A stretch of 64,000 nt of DNA from JBQTGK01 sp052400665 (GTDB lineage Bacteria; Bacteroidota; Bacteroidia; Bacteroidales; Marinifilaceae). Under the pieces are notes generated by a model that searched no databases, was not told the origin of the DNA, and was given only the letters and a program-made list of their open reading frames with translations. Shown piece by piece: positions 19,167-29,557 of this stretch (the first letter of the stretch is position 1; each line of letters opens with the position of its first letter). The stretch lies in the NCBI GenBank assembly GCA_052400665.1, contig JBQTGK010000001.1; one strand, 5' to 3'. The translations under genes were made by a program, and so were the position numbers.

Positions 19167-20139
19167 ATCCAAAAATGTGAATTAAAATACCCGACAACAC
19201 AAAAATCACAAATAATATTTCCATCATCCAGGAATATCGGCTAAGCACAAAATAATGACTTATAATGTATGTTACTGGCAATAAGGCAAGGAAATACAAT
19301 TCAATACCTGCACCTTTAAAAAGGAAAAAACTCGCAATTGCAAAAAGGAAAAACAAAAATAAAATAGAAAAATATTTTCGTGAACTAATCTTTTTCTCCT
19401 CTACTACTTTTGTCATAAAAGTCGAAGATAATATAACTAAAATCATTAAAATTCCCCAAAATACTTTTTGAAATAAACTATAATCGGCCACTTGTATCTT
19501 ATTTAAAAGAGCCATTAATGTTTGCCATAAAACCGACAAATCATCATTAAAAAAATACCAACTTGCCATGATAAAAACAGGTACTAAAAAACCCACTAAA
19601 CCGGCAAGACACTCACGAAACCTAAAATATCCAAGGAAAGCAAGAGATATCCAAAACCATATCAAATAAACTCCGGCAAACAAATAAGCCAAACTGGCTA
19701 ATCCTATAAATAATCCTGCATCAAATGCTTTGGCAAGTGTTCCCGCACCATGATATATTGCAAAAACTCTTTCGAGTGCAAAAAATAACAATATGGATGC
19801 CAATAAAGATGGATGCATACCATACAAAGAAACTGTTCCGGTAACAATTAGTGCAAATACAAAAGCTGGCAAATCGGTTCGCTGCCTTATGAATACATAT
19901 CGTTCGTTTAAACGAACGATAAGTAAGGATAAACTTGCCAGAATAAGGTAGCCAATAATATTTAAGGCAATTAAATTACCACTAGTAATACTTTGCAGAA
20001 TAGAATAGAGTGGCATTTGAGCAGTATCGCCCGTTAAAGAAACTGGATGTATAAAAGATTTAAGCCACAACAATAGAATTAAAACTGGTACGAATACCAA
20101 CAACAAATAATGTCTGCCTTTTAGTGTTTTTAAGAGCAT
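19165..20139 (-). CDS. Multi-pass membrane protein of unknown function (DUF6427-like)
   Basis: A 324-residue, very hydrophobic protein with about nine membrane segments and short loops; no catalytic motif is visible. The size, the N-terminal KTLKGRHYLLLVF anchor and the position next to purD resemble the Bacteroidetes-specific DUF6427 group, but I base this on general resemblance, not on a diagnostic motif. It lies 51 bases downstream of purD on the same strand and may share its transcript. The 3' end touches the bidirectional terminator at 19129-19166. Confidence 0.7.
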   Translation of the reverse strand: MLLKTLKGRHYLLLVFVPVLILLLWLKSFIHPVSLTGDTAQMPLYSILQSITSGNLIALNIIGYLILASLSLLIVRLNERYVFIRQRTDLPAFVFALIVTGTVSLYGMHPSLLASILLFFALERVFAIYHGAGTLAKAFDAGLFIGLASLAYLFAGVYLIWFWISLAFLGYFRFRECLAGLVGFLVPVFIMASWYFFNDDLSVLWQTLMALLNKIQVADYSLFQKVFWGILMILVILSSTFMTKVVEEKKISSRKYFSILFLFFLFAIASFFLFKGAGIELYFLALLPVTYIISHYFVLSRYSWMMEILFVIFVLSGILIHIFG

Positions 20140-20190
20140 GCAAAGAAATGTAAAACATTCACTGCCCCTGCGAGCAGCGAATTATAATAT

Positions 20191-21459
20191 TTATAAGTCG
20201 AATCCAATATCTCTACGGAAATATTTTCCTTCGTAATCAATTAAGTCGGCATTTTTAAATGATAATGCCAAAGCTGCTTCCATGGTTTCACCATACGAAC
20301 TTACCGAAATAACACGCCCGCCGTTTGTTAGCACATCCGAACCGGAATTGCATGTTCCCGCATGAAAAACAAGACTTCCATCAACTTTATTAAGATTGGT
20401 AATTGCCTTTCCTTTTTCATAATCCTCAGGATATCCACCCGAAACCAACATCACTGTTGTTACAGTTCTAGTATCCATTTCAAAGTCGGCTTTATCAAGC
20501 TCCTGCTTCGAAACTGCTTCCATTAAATCTAGCAAATCAGATTTTACTCTTGGCAAAATAACCTCTGTTTCAGGATCTCCCATTCGCACATTATATTCAA
20601 TTACATAAGGATCTCCTTCAACATTCATTAATCCAATAAAAACAAATCCTTTATATGGGATATTATCTTTCTGTAATCCGTTAATAGTAGGCACAATTAC
20701 ACGCTCTTCCACTTTCTGCATAAAATCACCTTTAGCAAATGGAACCGGCGAAATGGCACCCATTCCTCCCGTATTTAAGCCAGTATCTCCTTCTCCGATA
20801 CGTTTGTAATCTTTAGCCTCGGCCAATGTTTTATAACTTTTACCATCGGTTAAAACAAATACCGACAATTCTATTCCTGATAAAAATTCTTCTATTACAA
20901 CCCTGCTTCCAGCTTCACCAAACATACCGCCCAACATCTCTTTTAAAGACGTTTTAGCCTCATCTAAATCATTAATGATAAGAACACCTTTACCAGCAGC
21001 CAAACCATCGGCTTTCAGCACGTAAGGAGCTTTTAAAGTTTCTAAAAACTGATAACCTTCTTCAAGATTATCCTTAGTGATACTTTTATATTGTGCAGTA
21101 GGAATATCATGTCGAAACATAAATTCCTTTGCAAAATCTTTACTCCCCTCTAATTGTGCACCTAATTTCTCAGGTCCGATTACAGGAATATTTTTAATTT
21201 GCTCATCGGCAAGGAAAAAATCATGAATTCCATTAACCAATGGATCTTCAGGACCCACAACTACCATATCCACCTGATTAGCCAAAGCAAATTCCTTAAT
21301 TTTAGGAAAATCGTTAGGATCTAAATCTATATTCTCGGCTATTTCTGCAGTTCCGGCATTACCGGGAGCTACAAATAGTTTTTCTAATTTCTTACTTTGA
21401 TTAAATTTCCATGCAAATGCATGTTCTCGGCCTCCAGACCCCAAAAGAAGTACGTTCAT
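20191..21459 (-). CDS. purD: Phosphoribosylamine--glycine ligase
   Basis: PurD is the ATP-grasp enzyme that joins glycine to phosphoribosylamine in the second step of de novo purine synthesis. The protein starts MNVLLLGSGGREHAFAWK, the family's hallmark N terminus. LKADGLAAGKGV, EEFLSGIELSVF, NTGGMGAISP and NVRMGDPETEVILPR are the ATP-grasp and substrate-binding motifs in order. Its 422 residues match the normal single-domain length. No other purine genes are adjacent. Confidence 0.97.
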   Translation of the reverse strand: MNVLLLGSGGREHAFAWKFNQSKKLEKLFVAPGNAGTAEIAENIDLDPNDFPKIKEFALANQVDMVVVGPEDPLVNGIHDFFLADEQIKNIPVIGPEKLGAQLEGSKDFAKEFMFRHDIPTAQYKSITKDNLEEGYQFLETLKAPYVLKADGLAAGKGVLIINDLDEAKTSLKEMLGGMFGEAGSRVVIEEFLSGIELSVFVLTDGKSYKTLAEAKDYKRIGEGDTGLNTGGMGAISPVPFAKGDFMQKVEERVIVPTINGLQKDNIPYKGFVFIGLMNVEGDPYVIEYNVRMGDPETEVILPRVKSDLLDLMEAVSKQELDKADFEMDTRTVTTVMLVSGGYPEDYEKGKAITNLNKVDGSLVFHAGTCNSGSDVLTNGGRVISVSSYGETMEAALALSFKNADLIDYEGKYFRRDIGFDL

Positions 21460-21615
21460 CTGTCAGATTAATTGAATTAACTGGCACTGCTAAGCTTAAC
21501 AAGTCAAACAGTTACAGGTTATGTTTATAAAATGGTATTAATAGTTTGATCGAAAGCAAATTTACGTATTCAATTGCAGTTATCATGCTGTAATGTGAAG
21601 GAATTTTCTCTTTTT

Positions 21616-22233
21616 CTATTCACAAATTTCAAATTCGTATCCTTTTTCGTGTAAATCATCAATTAAACGGGGAATCGTATAACGCATATTTTTATCTGCC
21701 TTAACATGATTATGAAACAATAGAATAGATCCCGGACGAATCTTTTTCATAACATCACGATAACATCTCTCTGGCGTGATATCCTGACGATAATCACCAC
21801 TCAACACATCCCACATTACAATTTTATATTCTGCTAATAAATGTTTGGCCTGAGCTCTTTTAATTAATCCATAAGGCGGGCGAAACAACTTCGAATCAAT
21901 AAAATCTGATGCCAGAATAACATTCTCGACATAATTTAAGGTATTTTGACTCCACCCCCGCAAATGATTAAAAGTATGATTACCCACAGCATGTCCTTCC
22001 TTAATAATTTGCCGATAGAGTTGTGGATATTTTTTTACATTATCGCCAACACAAAAAAAAGTAGCTTTCACATTTTTTTCTTTTAACAGTTCTAAAGTCC
22101 ACGGTGTAGACTCAGGAATTGGTCCGTCATCGAAAGTTAGATAAACTTTTTTAAGTCCCGAATTGTACCTCCACACAAAATTTGGAAACAATATCTTTAA
22201 TATCCCAGGAGGCCTTAAGCATCTTAATTTCAT
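21616..22233 (-). CDS. Polysaccharide deacetylase (NodB homology domain)
   Basis: A compact 205-residue carbohydrate esterase family 4 protein. TFDDGP (33-38) gives the catalytic base and a metal aspartate, GNHTFNH (84-90) gives the two metal histidines, and FRPPYG (117-122) is motif 3. There is no signal peptide or membrane segment, so it may act in the cytoplasm or be exported by another route. Its ATG overlaps the TGA of the upstream GT117 gene (ATGA at 22230-22233), which predicts translational coupling and a functional link to the glycosyltransferase-like proteins. The substrate is unknown. Confidence 0.9.
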   Translation of the reverse strand: MKLRCLRPPGILKILFPNFVWRYNSGLKKVYLTFDDGPIPESTPWTLELLKEKNVKATFFCVGDNVKKYPQLYRQIIKEGHAVGNHTFNHLRGWSQNTLNYVENVILASDFIDSKLFRPPYGLIKRAQAKHLLAEYKIVMWDVLSGDYRQDITPERCYRDVMKKIRPGSILLFHNHVKADKNMRYTIPRLIDDLHEKGYEFEICE

Positions 22234-25200
22234 GATTCACCTTTATAATTCTTCAATAATCGTTTAAACTCTATCTCAATCTTTTTATTTAATTCTTGCT
22301 TGTCATATTCAGCAGTTATGCGATACAACACCTGCATTAAATACAGGTTACGATTTTGCCATTTTGGAAACTCCGAAATCGATTTTGCTTGTAAGGATGA
22401 ATAGTAATCCAACTCCTTAATTAATCTTGCTGATATTTTCTCGATTAAGTCATTGGCCTTAACATTTGCGCCGGCACGATAATACGTTTGCGCCATTAAA
22501 ACACCAATATAATCCATACTTACAATATCATTTGGGATCAATTTTCTACTTTTATCGAGCACAAAGATAGCAGAATCACTTTTTCCCTGATCAAGTAAAG
22601 AATTCGCCAATCGTAAGAAATTATTACGTATACTTAATGTTAGTCGAGAACTATTTTCATCCATATAAATATCAGGATTATTAATAGTCGACCACTTAAA
22701 TTTATGCATCATATTAGCATACATTACATCGGTATTAACTCTTCCTATCTGCATATCTTTATTCTCTGTTTTAACCGGAACCAATCGATAAGCAAAACCT
22801 TCCAGCTGAAAATAGTTTTCGAGACCATAATATCCATTTTCAGGAACCGTAACGGCAAAATAAACAGGTCTTTCCCAGTTGTTATGCTGTAAAATATCAT
22901 AAACTATAAGACCGCTTTTATCAATATAATTACCTTTTAGCTCCCAATGTAAATAATCCTCGATAAGAGCAGAATCATTCTTACAAACAGTATTACTATT
23001 TAAAATTTGCTGTTTTTCAATTTGGAAACGGAATTTACTGGCTGGGAAATATTCAATTTTCTCCTCATATCCATATATTTCTTTGGTACTTTTTTCATCA
23101 CTCATTAAATATTCCATAGCAACATTTAAATCTAAGCCATTGTTCTTATTCACATAAGCCGTTAAGCGAGGATCATCATACAAATAAGCTACATCGCGAG
23201 TTCCATACAAATACTTTTCTTTTTTTAAGGATATGGGTAAAGAATCGGAATTGTAATTTTTTTGTTTCATCTGGTCGATATACCAATCGGTAGATAGGTA
23301 ACTCAAATTACAAACTCGCACATCGGTTCCTATGCCTTCAACTTCCTGCAAATACCAAAGTGGGAAAGTATCATTATCGCCCATGGTAAAAAGAATAGCA
23401 TTTGGCTGGCAGGAATTCAAATAATTACAGGCTAAATCTCGTGCAAAATAACGATTCGATCTATCATGATCGTCCCAATTTTGTTGAGCCATTAATCCTG
23501 GTACTGCCAGTAAACAAACTATAAAAACTAAAGGAATTGCAATCTTCTCCTGTTTAATAAATTTCTGTACTAATTTTAAAAACGCAACAAAACCTAAGCC
23601 AATCCAAATGGCAAAAGCGTAAAACGATCCTGCATAAGCATAATCGCGCTCTCGTGGCTGCAAAGGTGTTTGATTTAAGTACAAAACAATGGCTAATCCC
23701 GTAAACAAAAACAGGAGTAAAACAACCCAAAAATCATATTGTCCTCTCTTCGTTTTTCGATAATGATAAAGTAATCCCACAAGTCCTAAAAGCAATGGGA
23801 AAAAGTAATACTTATTATTTGCTTTATTACTTTTCATCTGCTCTGGACGTAGATTTTGATCTCCCAAACGCATATTATCGATGAAAGAAACTCCTGAAAT
23901 CCAATTACCCTGAATTACACCACCATAAGATTGATGATCGGACTGACGACCAACAAAATTCCACATAAAATAACGCAAATACATGTAATTAAGCTGATAA
24001 GAAAAGAAGAAATCAAGATTCTGAACAAAACCAGGTTTTTCCTTCTGGTTGGGATTTAATCCAGTCCATTTTGCGTACTCTTCAGGATTTCTACCACTCA
24101 TTCCTCGTGAATGCATTCGGGGAAATAAGGTTTTATGCGAACTACTGTAATTGGCTTTTGTTTTTTTATACGAAACTACATATTTTCCATCCTTTTTAAT
24201 ATAGATATTTTTATCCTCAATAAAGTTTTTTTCATTATTAAGCGGGGCATTAAAATATTGACCATAAATCAAGGGCGTATCACCATACTGCTCTCTATTT
24301 ATATAGGATAACAACGAATACAAATTTTCCGGATTATTCTGATCGAGACTTGGATTTGCCGCAGAACGAATCATAATTAAAGCATAAGAAGAATATCCAA
24401 TTAAGATCACAGCGAAAACTGTTAAAACAATATTTACTAACTGCCTATTATTTTTCAGGGTATAAAAAATTCCACATGAAAGGCTGGCAATAAGAAGTAT
24501 TAAAAAAATGAACAGACCACTATTAAATGGTAATCCAATAACATTTACAAAAAACAAATCGAATAAAAATGCCAATTTTACAACTCCTGGAATGATAAGA
24601 TACATTGCTGCTCCCAAAAATAAAACCGACAATACCAAAGCTTTTAAAACACCTAAAGTCGAAGGTTTATATTTCTTAAAGTAATACAGCATTACAATTG
24701 CCGGAATAGCAAGTAAGTTGAGCAAATGGACTCCGATAGACAAACCCATTAGGTAAGCTATTAAAATCAGCCAACGATTGGCAAACGCTTTATCTGCTTC
24801 ATTTTCCCATTTCAGAATACACCAAAATACTACTGAAGTAAATAATGATGATGTGGCATAAACTTCACCTTCGACTGCTGAAAACCAAAAAGTATCGGAA
24901 ACAGCATAAGTCATAGCTCCAATGAAACCACTACCCATAATTATCCAAATTTGGGCAGTAGAACAGGTCATCTTTTTTACAATTAGCTTTTTGGCAAGAT
25001 GTGTAATTGTCCAGAACAAGAATAAAATGGTAAATGCACTGGCTAATGCCGATAAGCTATTTATCATTAATGCAACATTCTCGCTGCCATTGGCAAAAAG
25101 AGAGAACATTCTTGCAAGCAACATAAAAAAAGGAGCTCCTGGCGGATGACCTATTTCCAACTTATAAGATGCAGTGATAAATTCTCCACAATCCCAGAAA

Positions 25201-25295
25201 CTAACTGTTGGTTCGAGGGTTAATAAATAAACAACAGCAGCTATGGAAAAAGAAATCCAACCTATAATAAGGTTAAGTTTTTGATACTTGCTCAT
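22230..25295 (-). CDS. DUF2723 / GT117 membrane glycosyltransferase-like protein (copy 2)
   Basis: A 1021-residue membrane protein of the DUF2723 family, also named glycosyltransferase family 117 and related to animal TMEM260, a protein O-mannosyltransferase. The N-terminal half has about 12 membrane segments; the first external loop carries FWDCGEF and HPPGAPFF (about residues 33-57), with Asp35 and Glu38 in the position expected for the acidic catalytic residues of GT-C enzymes (inference). The C-terminal ~450 residues are soluble and end in a helical repeat-like part. It is a tandem paralogue of 25609-28662 and is coupled to a NodB deacetylase downstream. Protein or surface-glycan O-glycosylation is the likely role. 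Confidence 0.88.
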   Translation of the reverse strand: MSKYQKLNLIIGWISFSIAAVVYLLTLEPTVSFWDCGEFITASYKLEIGHPPGAPFFMLLARMFSLFANGSENVALMINSLSALASAFTILFLFWTITHLAKKLIVKKMTCSTAQIWIIMGSGFIGAMTYAVSDTFWFSAVEGEVYATSSLFTSVVFWCILKWENEADKAFANRWLILIAYLMGLSIGVHLLNLLAIPAIVMLYYFKKYKPSTLGVLKALVLSVLFLGAAMYLIIPGVVKLAFLFDLFFVNVIGLPFNSGLFIFLILLIASLSCGIFYTLKNNRQLVNIVLTVFAVILIGYSSYALIMIRSAANPSLDQNNPENLYSLLSYINREQYGDTPLIYGQYFNAPLNNEKNFIEDKNIYIKKDGKYVVSYKKTKANYSSSHKTLFPRMHSRGMSGRNPEEYAKWTGLNPNQKEKPGFVQNLDFFFSYQLNYMYLRYFMWNFVGRQSDHQSYGGVIQGNWISGVSFIDNMRLGDQNLRPEQMKSNKANNKYYFFPLLLGLVGLLYHYRKTKRGQYDFWVVLLLFLFTGLAIVLYLNQTPLQPRERDYAYAGSFYAFAIWIGLGFVAFLKLVQKFIKQEKIAIPLVFIVCLLAVPGLMAQQNWDDHDRSNRYFARDLACNYLNSCQPNAILFTMGDNDTFPLWYLQEVEGIGTDVRVCNLSYLSTDWYIDQMKQKNYNSDSLPISLKKEKYLYGTRDVAYLYDDPRLTAYVNKNNGLDLNVAMEYLMSDEKSTKEIYGYEEKIEYFPASKFRFQIEKQQILNSNTVCKNDSALIEDYLHWELKGNYIDKSGLIVYDILQHNNWERPVYFAVTVPENGYYGLENYFQLEGFAYRLVPVKTENKDMQIGRVNTDVMYANMMHKFKWSTINNPDIYMDENSSRLTLSIRNNFLRLANSLLDQGKSDSAIFVLDKSRKLIPNDIVSMDYIGVLMAQTYYRAGANVKANDLIEKISARLIKELDYYSSLQAKSISEFPKWQNRNLYLMQVLYRITAEYDKQELNKKIEIEFKRLLKNYKGES

Positions 25296-25608
25296 ATCTT
25301 ACAAACAATGCTTTATACTTACTAATTGAATTTTCGAAGGTAAGATTTTTAGCACGAAGTATCATTTTATACAATATAAAAAATCTTAAAGCACTCTAAT
25401 TGCTTTAATATTTATCGGTTATTTAACAAGGATCAAATTATAATTTTCTTCTTAACATTTACTAAACATGCTTGTAGTAGAGTAATTAACCTGCAACAAA
25501 ATCGAAACCTTTATAGTTAAAAGCACACAAAATGTATTGAATTTATATTTCATAAAAAATGGCCATCTGCAATTAGATGGCCATTGGAAAAATATTTTCT
25601 TAAAAGTT
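25296..25608. other. Spacer between the two GT117 genes
   Basis: 313 AT-rich bases. The left 240 bases hold nothing I can identify beyond the expected promoter region for the downstream paralogue; the right end holds the terminator at 25552-25585. Confidence 0.5.
25552..25585 (-). terminator. Terminator after upstream GT117 gene
   Basis: AATGGCCATCT (25558-25568) and AGATGGCCATT (25575-25585) pair perfectly around a six-base loop. On the minus strand the stem is followed by six T bases, so the two GT117 paralogues are probably separate transcripts. Confidence 0.88.
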
Positions 25609-28600
25609 CTATTCTCGATACGATTTAAACAAGAATTCAAACTTTTGCTGAGTTTCTTCTTTCAATTTGGTTTGTTCTCCCATATCAGCTAATCCGAGTA
25701 ACATTTGAACAACTCTTATTTCACGCTCCTGCTCCATACGGAAACTATTTCCTAAGGCAGGCTGTAGAGAGAAATAATAATTTAGTTTATCGTGCGATTG
25801 CTGAGCCATATCAGTAAGTAACTTATTGGCTTTTTCAGTTGCTCCTGCTCTATAATATTCCTGAATAAAACCAATTAAGCTATTATCGTAAGGAATCTTA
25901 GGAGCTGGCAATTCTTCCATACATCGATCAAGCACTTTTACTGCTTTTTCATTTTTCCCCTCATCGTTTAGTTTACTTGCTAATCGGCTATAATTAGAAC
26001 GAAACGACATGATATTTAAAGTGAGAATATGAAACTGATCTACATATACATCCTTTTCTTTAATTCTACCAAACTCAAACTTATTCATAAAGTTATCATA
26101 GAGTACATCGCTGTTTATTCTACCAATTTCCATTCCTTCGGTTTTTGTTTTTATTGGCACCAAACGATATGCTGCACCTTCAAGCTGAAAATAATCTTCC
26201 ATTCCTAAAAAGCTGCTTATGCCCATTCCGACAGAAAAATATATTGGTCGCTCCCATTTGTTACTGGCAATAATATCATAAACCATAATATCATTTTTAT
26301 ACAAATAGTTTCGCTTAAGCTTCCACTCCAATCTATCCACAATTAAATGAGCATCCTCGGGACGTACCGTTCCGTTTGCAACAACTTTTGCCGAATCAAC
26401 TGGCACATAAACACTTTTTCCAGGGAAAAAATCCAACTTTCTACCGGTTTGCATTTCAACTCTTGATATCACAGAATCGCTAGCAACAAAATCTATCATC
26501 TGACCCAAATCCTGAGCTTTTTTAAAGCGCTCAATAATAGGTACCTGATCGCGAACTCCGGGCTCAATTTTTTCAGGTCCCATTGTCATTGGTATAGGAT
26601 CCGAATCGTAAGCTTTCATTCGCATTTGGTTTATGTACCAATCGCCAGCTAAAAGACTCAAATTGACAATCCGAATATCGCGGCGAATTCCTTCTACTTC
26701 CTGAGCGTACCAAAGAGGGAAAGTATCATTATCACCATAGGTAAATAAAATGGCATCGGGAGCACAAGAATTTAGATAATCCTTAGCATAAGCTAATGTA
26801 GCATACCTTCCCGAACGATCGTGATCATCCCAGTTTTGCTGAGCCATTAAACCAGGAACTGCGATCAAACAAATACCTGTAACCAATCCTGCAGTAACAA
26901 GATCTGGCATGTATTTTTTTAATGACTGATACAAGCCCATAACTCCAAATCCAATCCAAATTGCAAAAGCATAGAACGATCCTGCATACGCATAATCACG
27001 CTCACGAGGCTGATATGGATACTGATTTAAATACACTACAATAGCCAATCCCGTTAGTAGAAACAGTAACATTACTACTGTAAAATCCTGCTTGCCTTGC
27101 TTTCCCGATCTAAACTGATAGATTAAACCAATAAGCCCTAAAATAAATGGCAAGAGAAAATATGTATTTCTCGATTTCTTATTTTTTAATTCTGGATATA
27201 ACTTATCCTGATTTCCAACTTTCATTTCGTCGATAAAATCGATTCCCGAAATCCAGTTTCCATTTAAAATTCCGCCATGACCTTGAATATCATTTTGTCG
27301 ACCAGCAAAATTCCACATAAAATATCGCCAATACATGTGCCCAATTTGATAATTGAAAAAGAATTTCAAATTAGAGCCAAAACTAGGTTTGTAAACCACT
27401 TCGCCATTTCCCAGGGTAACAGGGTTATCTTTTTTAACTCCTCCCCATGATTCGTATTGCCTTACATGATTATCTCTTGAACTATACATTCGGGGAAAAA
27501 TGGTTTCGAATCTTGAATCGAATTTATATTGCTGTTTTCTGGAAGCAATCACATATTTCCCGTTTTTTTGAATATAATTAGGCTTAGTCTCAACCAAATC
27601 GATAGCTGGAGCATTATAATATTCACCATACAATAAAGGACGATCGCCATATTGTTCACGATTTAAATAAGATAAAAGAGCAAATACATTATCCGGATTA
27701 TTCTCATCCATTGGTGGATTTGCCGATGATCGAATTACAATCATTGCAAAAGACGAATATCCAATTACAATCACTACAAAAGCTGTAAGTATGGTATTTA
27801 AAATCACCATGTTCTTTTTAATGGAATAATTAATTGCCCAAACAACAGCAGATATTACAAGTATTGCATAAACCATTACTCCTGTATTGTAAGGCAAACC
27901 AAAGCCATTGACAAACAGTAATTCGAACCATGAAGCTACTTTTACAACACCAGGGATAATTCCATACATAATTGTTGCCAATATGGACACCGAAAGTACT
28001 GCTGCTCCAATAATTCCATTACGAGTAGGCTCATATTTCTTAAAGTAATACACAAAAACAATAGCCGGAATTGCCAATAAATTTAACAGGTGAACTCCAA
28101 TTGATAGCCCCATTAAATAAGCAATTAAAATAAGCCAGCGATTCGAATTTTTTTCATGAGCTACATCTTCCCATTTTAGTATTGCCCAAAAAACTACCGC
28201 AGTAAATAAGGATGATGAAGCATAAACCTCTCCCTCAACTGCCGAAAACCAAAAAGTATCTGAAAAAGTATAGGCCAAAGCACCAACCAAACCGGTGCCC
28301 ATTACTGCGAATAAATTCGCTTTGGTAAGTTCTGTTTCATTACCGACAATTTTTTTAGCCAAATGTGTAATGGTCCAGAATAAAAATAGTATTGTAAAGG
28401 CAGAAGCCAGAGCCGACATTACATTCACCATTAAAGCAGCCTGCGCCGGACTGGGTGCAAACAAAGCAAAAAATCGTGCCATAATCATAAATAAAGGTGC
28501 TCCCGGAGGATGACCAACTTCCAATCCGTATGCTGTAGTAATAAATTCACCACAATCCCATAAACTGGCTGTAGGTTCAATCGTTAACAAGTATGTAATG

Positions 28601-28662
28601 GCCGCAATAATAAAAGCTACCCAACCTAACACATTATTAACCAATCTGTAATTCGACTTCAT
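25609..28662 (-). CDS. DUF2723 / GT117 membrane glycosyltransferase-like protein (copy 1)
   Basis: A 1017-residue paralogue of the neighbouring protein, sharing the same architecture end to end: hydrophobic N-terminal half with LWDCGEF and HPPGAPLF (about residues 35-58), the middle loop YLNREQYGDRPLLYG, QQNWDDHDRS, the YGDNDTFPLWY motif, and a soluble C-terminal tail. Two diverged full-length copies side by side suggest different donors or acceptors rather than simple redundancy. Bacteroidetes genomes often carry several members of this family. A terminator separates it from copy 2. The exact reaction is not established from this sequence. Confidence 0.88.
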   Translation of the reverse strand: MKSNYRLVNNVLGWVAFIIAAITYLLTIEPTASLWDCGEFITTAYGLEVGHPPGAPLFMIMARFFALFAPSPAQAALMVNVMSALASAFTILFLFWTITHLAKKIVGNETELTKANLFAVMGTGLVGALAYTFSDTFWFSAVEGEVYASSSLFTAVVFWAILKWEDVAHEKNSNRWLILIAYLMGLSIGVHLLNLLAIPAIVFVYYFKKYEPTRNGIIGAAVLSVSILATIMYGIIPGVVKVASWFELLFVNGFGLPYNTGVMVYAILVISAVVWAINYSIKKNMVILNTILTAFVVIVIGYSSFAMIVIRSSANPPMDENNPDNVFALLSYLNREQYGDRPLLYGEYYNAPAIDLVETKPNYIQKNGKYVIASRKQQYKFDSRFETIFPRMYSSRDNHVRQYESWGGVKKDNPVTLGNGEVVYKPSFGSNLKFFFNYQIGHMYWRYFMWNFAGRQNDIQGHGGILNGNWISGIDFIDEMKVGNQDKLYPELKNKKSRNTYFLLPFILGLIGLIYQFRSGKQGKQDFTVVMLLFLLTGLAIVVYLNQYPYQPRERDYAYAGSFYAFAIWIGFGVMGLYQSLKKYMPDLVTAGLVTGICLIAVPGLMAQQNWDDHDRSGRYATLAYAKDYLNSCAPDAILFTYGDNDTFPLWYAQEVEGIRRDIRIVNLSLLAGDWYINQMRMKAYDSDPIPMTMGPEKIEPGVRDQVPIIERFKKAQDLGQMIDFVASDSVISRVEMQTGRKLDFFPGKSVYVPVDSAKVVANGTVRPEDAHLIVDRLEWKLKRNYLYKNDIMVYDIIASNKWERPIYFSVGMGISSFLGMEDYFQLEGAAYRLVPIKTKTEGMEIGRINSDVLYDNFMNKFEFGRIKEKDVYVDQFHILTLNIMSFRSNYSRLASKLNDEGKNEKAVKVLDRCMEELPAPKIPYDNSLIGFIQEYYRAGATEKANKLLTDMAQQSHDKLNYYFSLQPALGNSFRMEQEREIRVVQMLLGLADMGEQTKLKEETQQKFEFLFKSYRE

Positions 28663-28771
28663 CTTGTGTGTATTTTTGTTTTTCTATTGATATATTAAAA
28701 AATAATCTGAACGAAAATAGTTAAAATTCAGTGTATACTGCGAATTACTTAGGAAAAATTTCTTCTTTTTG

Positions 28772-28801
28772 TTTGCACACAAAAAAAAATTACTACATTT
28801 G
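28772..28801 (+). promoter_or_regulatory. Promoter for first tRNA-Gln
   Basis: TTTG (28772-28775), 18 bases, then TACATTTG (28794-28801). Confidence 0.75.
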
Positions 28802-28829
28802 CAGAGCCTTTGAGAAAAGGCATCTTGAT

Positions 28830-28900
28830 TGACCTATGGTGTAATGGTAACACACCTGTTTTTGGTACAGGCATTTAAGGTTCGAGTCCTTATAGGTCAA
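28830..28900 (+). tRNA. tRNA-Gln (anticodon TTG), copy 1
   Basis: Acceptor TGACCTA pairs with TAGGTCA. The anticodon stem CCTGT/ACAGG encloses TTTTGGT with anticodon TTG, and the T arm contains GTTCGAGTC. The discriminator is A; CCA is not encoded. Flanked by its own promoter and terminator. Confidence 0.95.
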
Positions 28901-28904
28901 CACA

Positions 28905-28942
28905 AAAAGCTTCGAAATTCGTTTCGGAGCTTTTCTTTTTTT
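28905..28942 (+). terminator. Terminator after tRNA-Gln copy 1
   Basis: AAAAGCTTCGAAA and TTTCGGAGCTTTT form the stem around a TTCG-type loop, followed by a T-rich run. Confidence 0.85.
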
Positions 28943-29030
28943 AGTAAATATTGATCTTAAATATTTTATTTAATTCTCATTAACTATACTCCTGCTTTCC
29001 TTATTCACTTTCCAACTAAAAAGCTTACCG

Positions 29031-29402
29031 CTAATCAGTTGTCAATTTCGAAAATCGAAAACTACCGGCTATTCCCTGATTATCGATACTTTCACCTTCT
29101 ATTGTTGTTTCGTTAATCAGCATCCCATCCCAGGAATCTAATTCATATCTAATTTCATAATCAGAGTGAATAATATCATATTCAATAGCTTTTATTTTTA
29201 TTCTATTCTGAATTATTTCCCCTTCAATTATCTCCTGAATCATAAAAGTATCGGAAGATTCTACATTTTCGGAAAAAATTATTTTCCCGCTCAATTTTCT
29301 GCCTTTTTGAGTCAATAAAAGTTCGCCCTGAGCAGTTCCATACCCATAATCCTCTTCATAAATCCACTTTCCTGTTAAAGATTCTATTTTTTTTTCTTCC
29401 AT
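29031..29402 (-). CDS. Small beta-rich protein of unknown function
   Basis: A 123-residue protein with no signal peptide or membrane segment. Alternating hydrophobic strands (GKWIYEED, GELLLTQ, LSGKIIF, IEGEII, KIKAIEY, YELDSWDG) suggest a small beta barrel, in the style of lipocalin-like proteins. I do not recognise the family. The complete frame, sensible composition and good start support a real gene. It sits on the opposite strand between the two tRNA-Gln units, with no operon partner. Confidence 0.6.
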   Translation of the reverse strand: MEEKKIESLTGKWIYEEDYGYGTAQGELLLTQKGRKLSGKIIFSENVESSDTFMIQEIIEGEIIQNRIKIKAIEYDIIHSDYEIRYELDSWDGMLINETTIEGESIDNQGIAGSFRFSKLTTD

Positions 29403-29495
29403 CTTCCATTTCCTTTCAAATTGACAATCAGAATCATTACAAATTCTCTAATACAACTAAACAATACACTTTACTAAATTTTTACAATTTTTAGT

Positions 29496-29525
29496 TTTGG
29501 GGAATAAATATTTCTACTATATTTG
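29496..29525 (+). promoter_or_regulatory. Promoter for second tRNA-Gln
   Basis: TTTG (29496-29499), 18 bases, then TATATTTG (29518-29525): the same architecture as for copy 1. Confidence 0.75.
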
Positions 29526-29557
29526 CAACGTCTTAGTCAAAAAACGACTACAACAAT

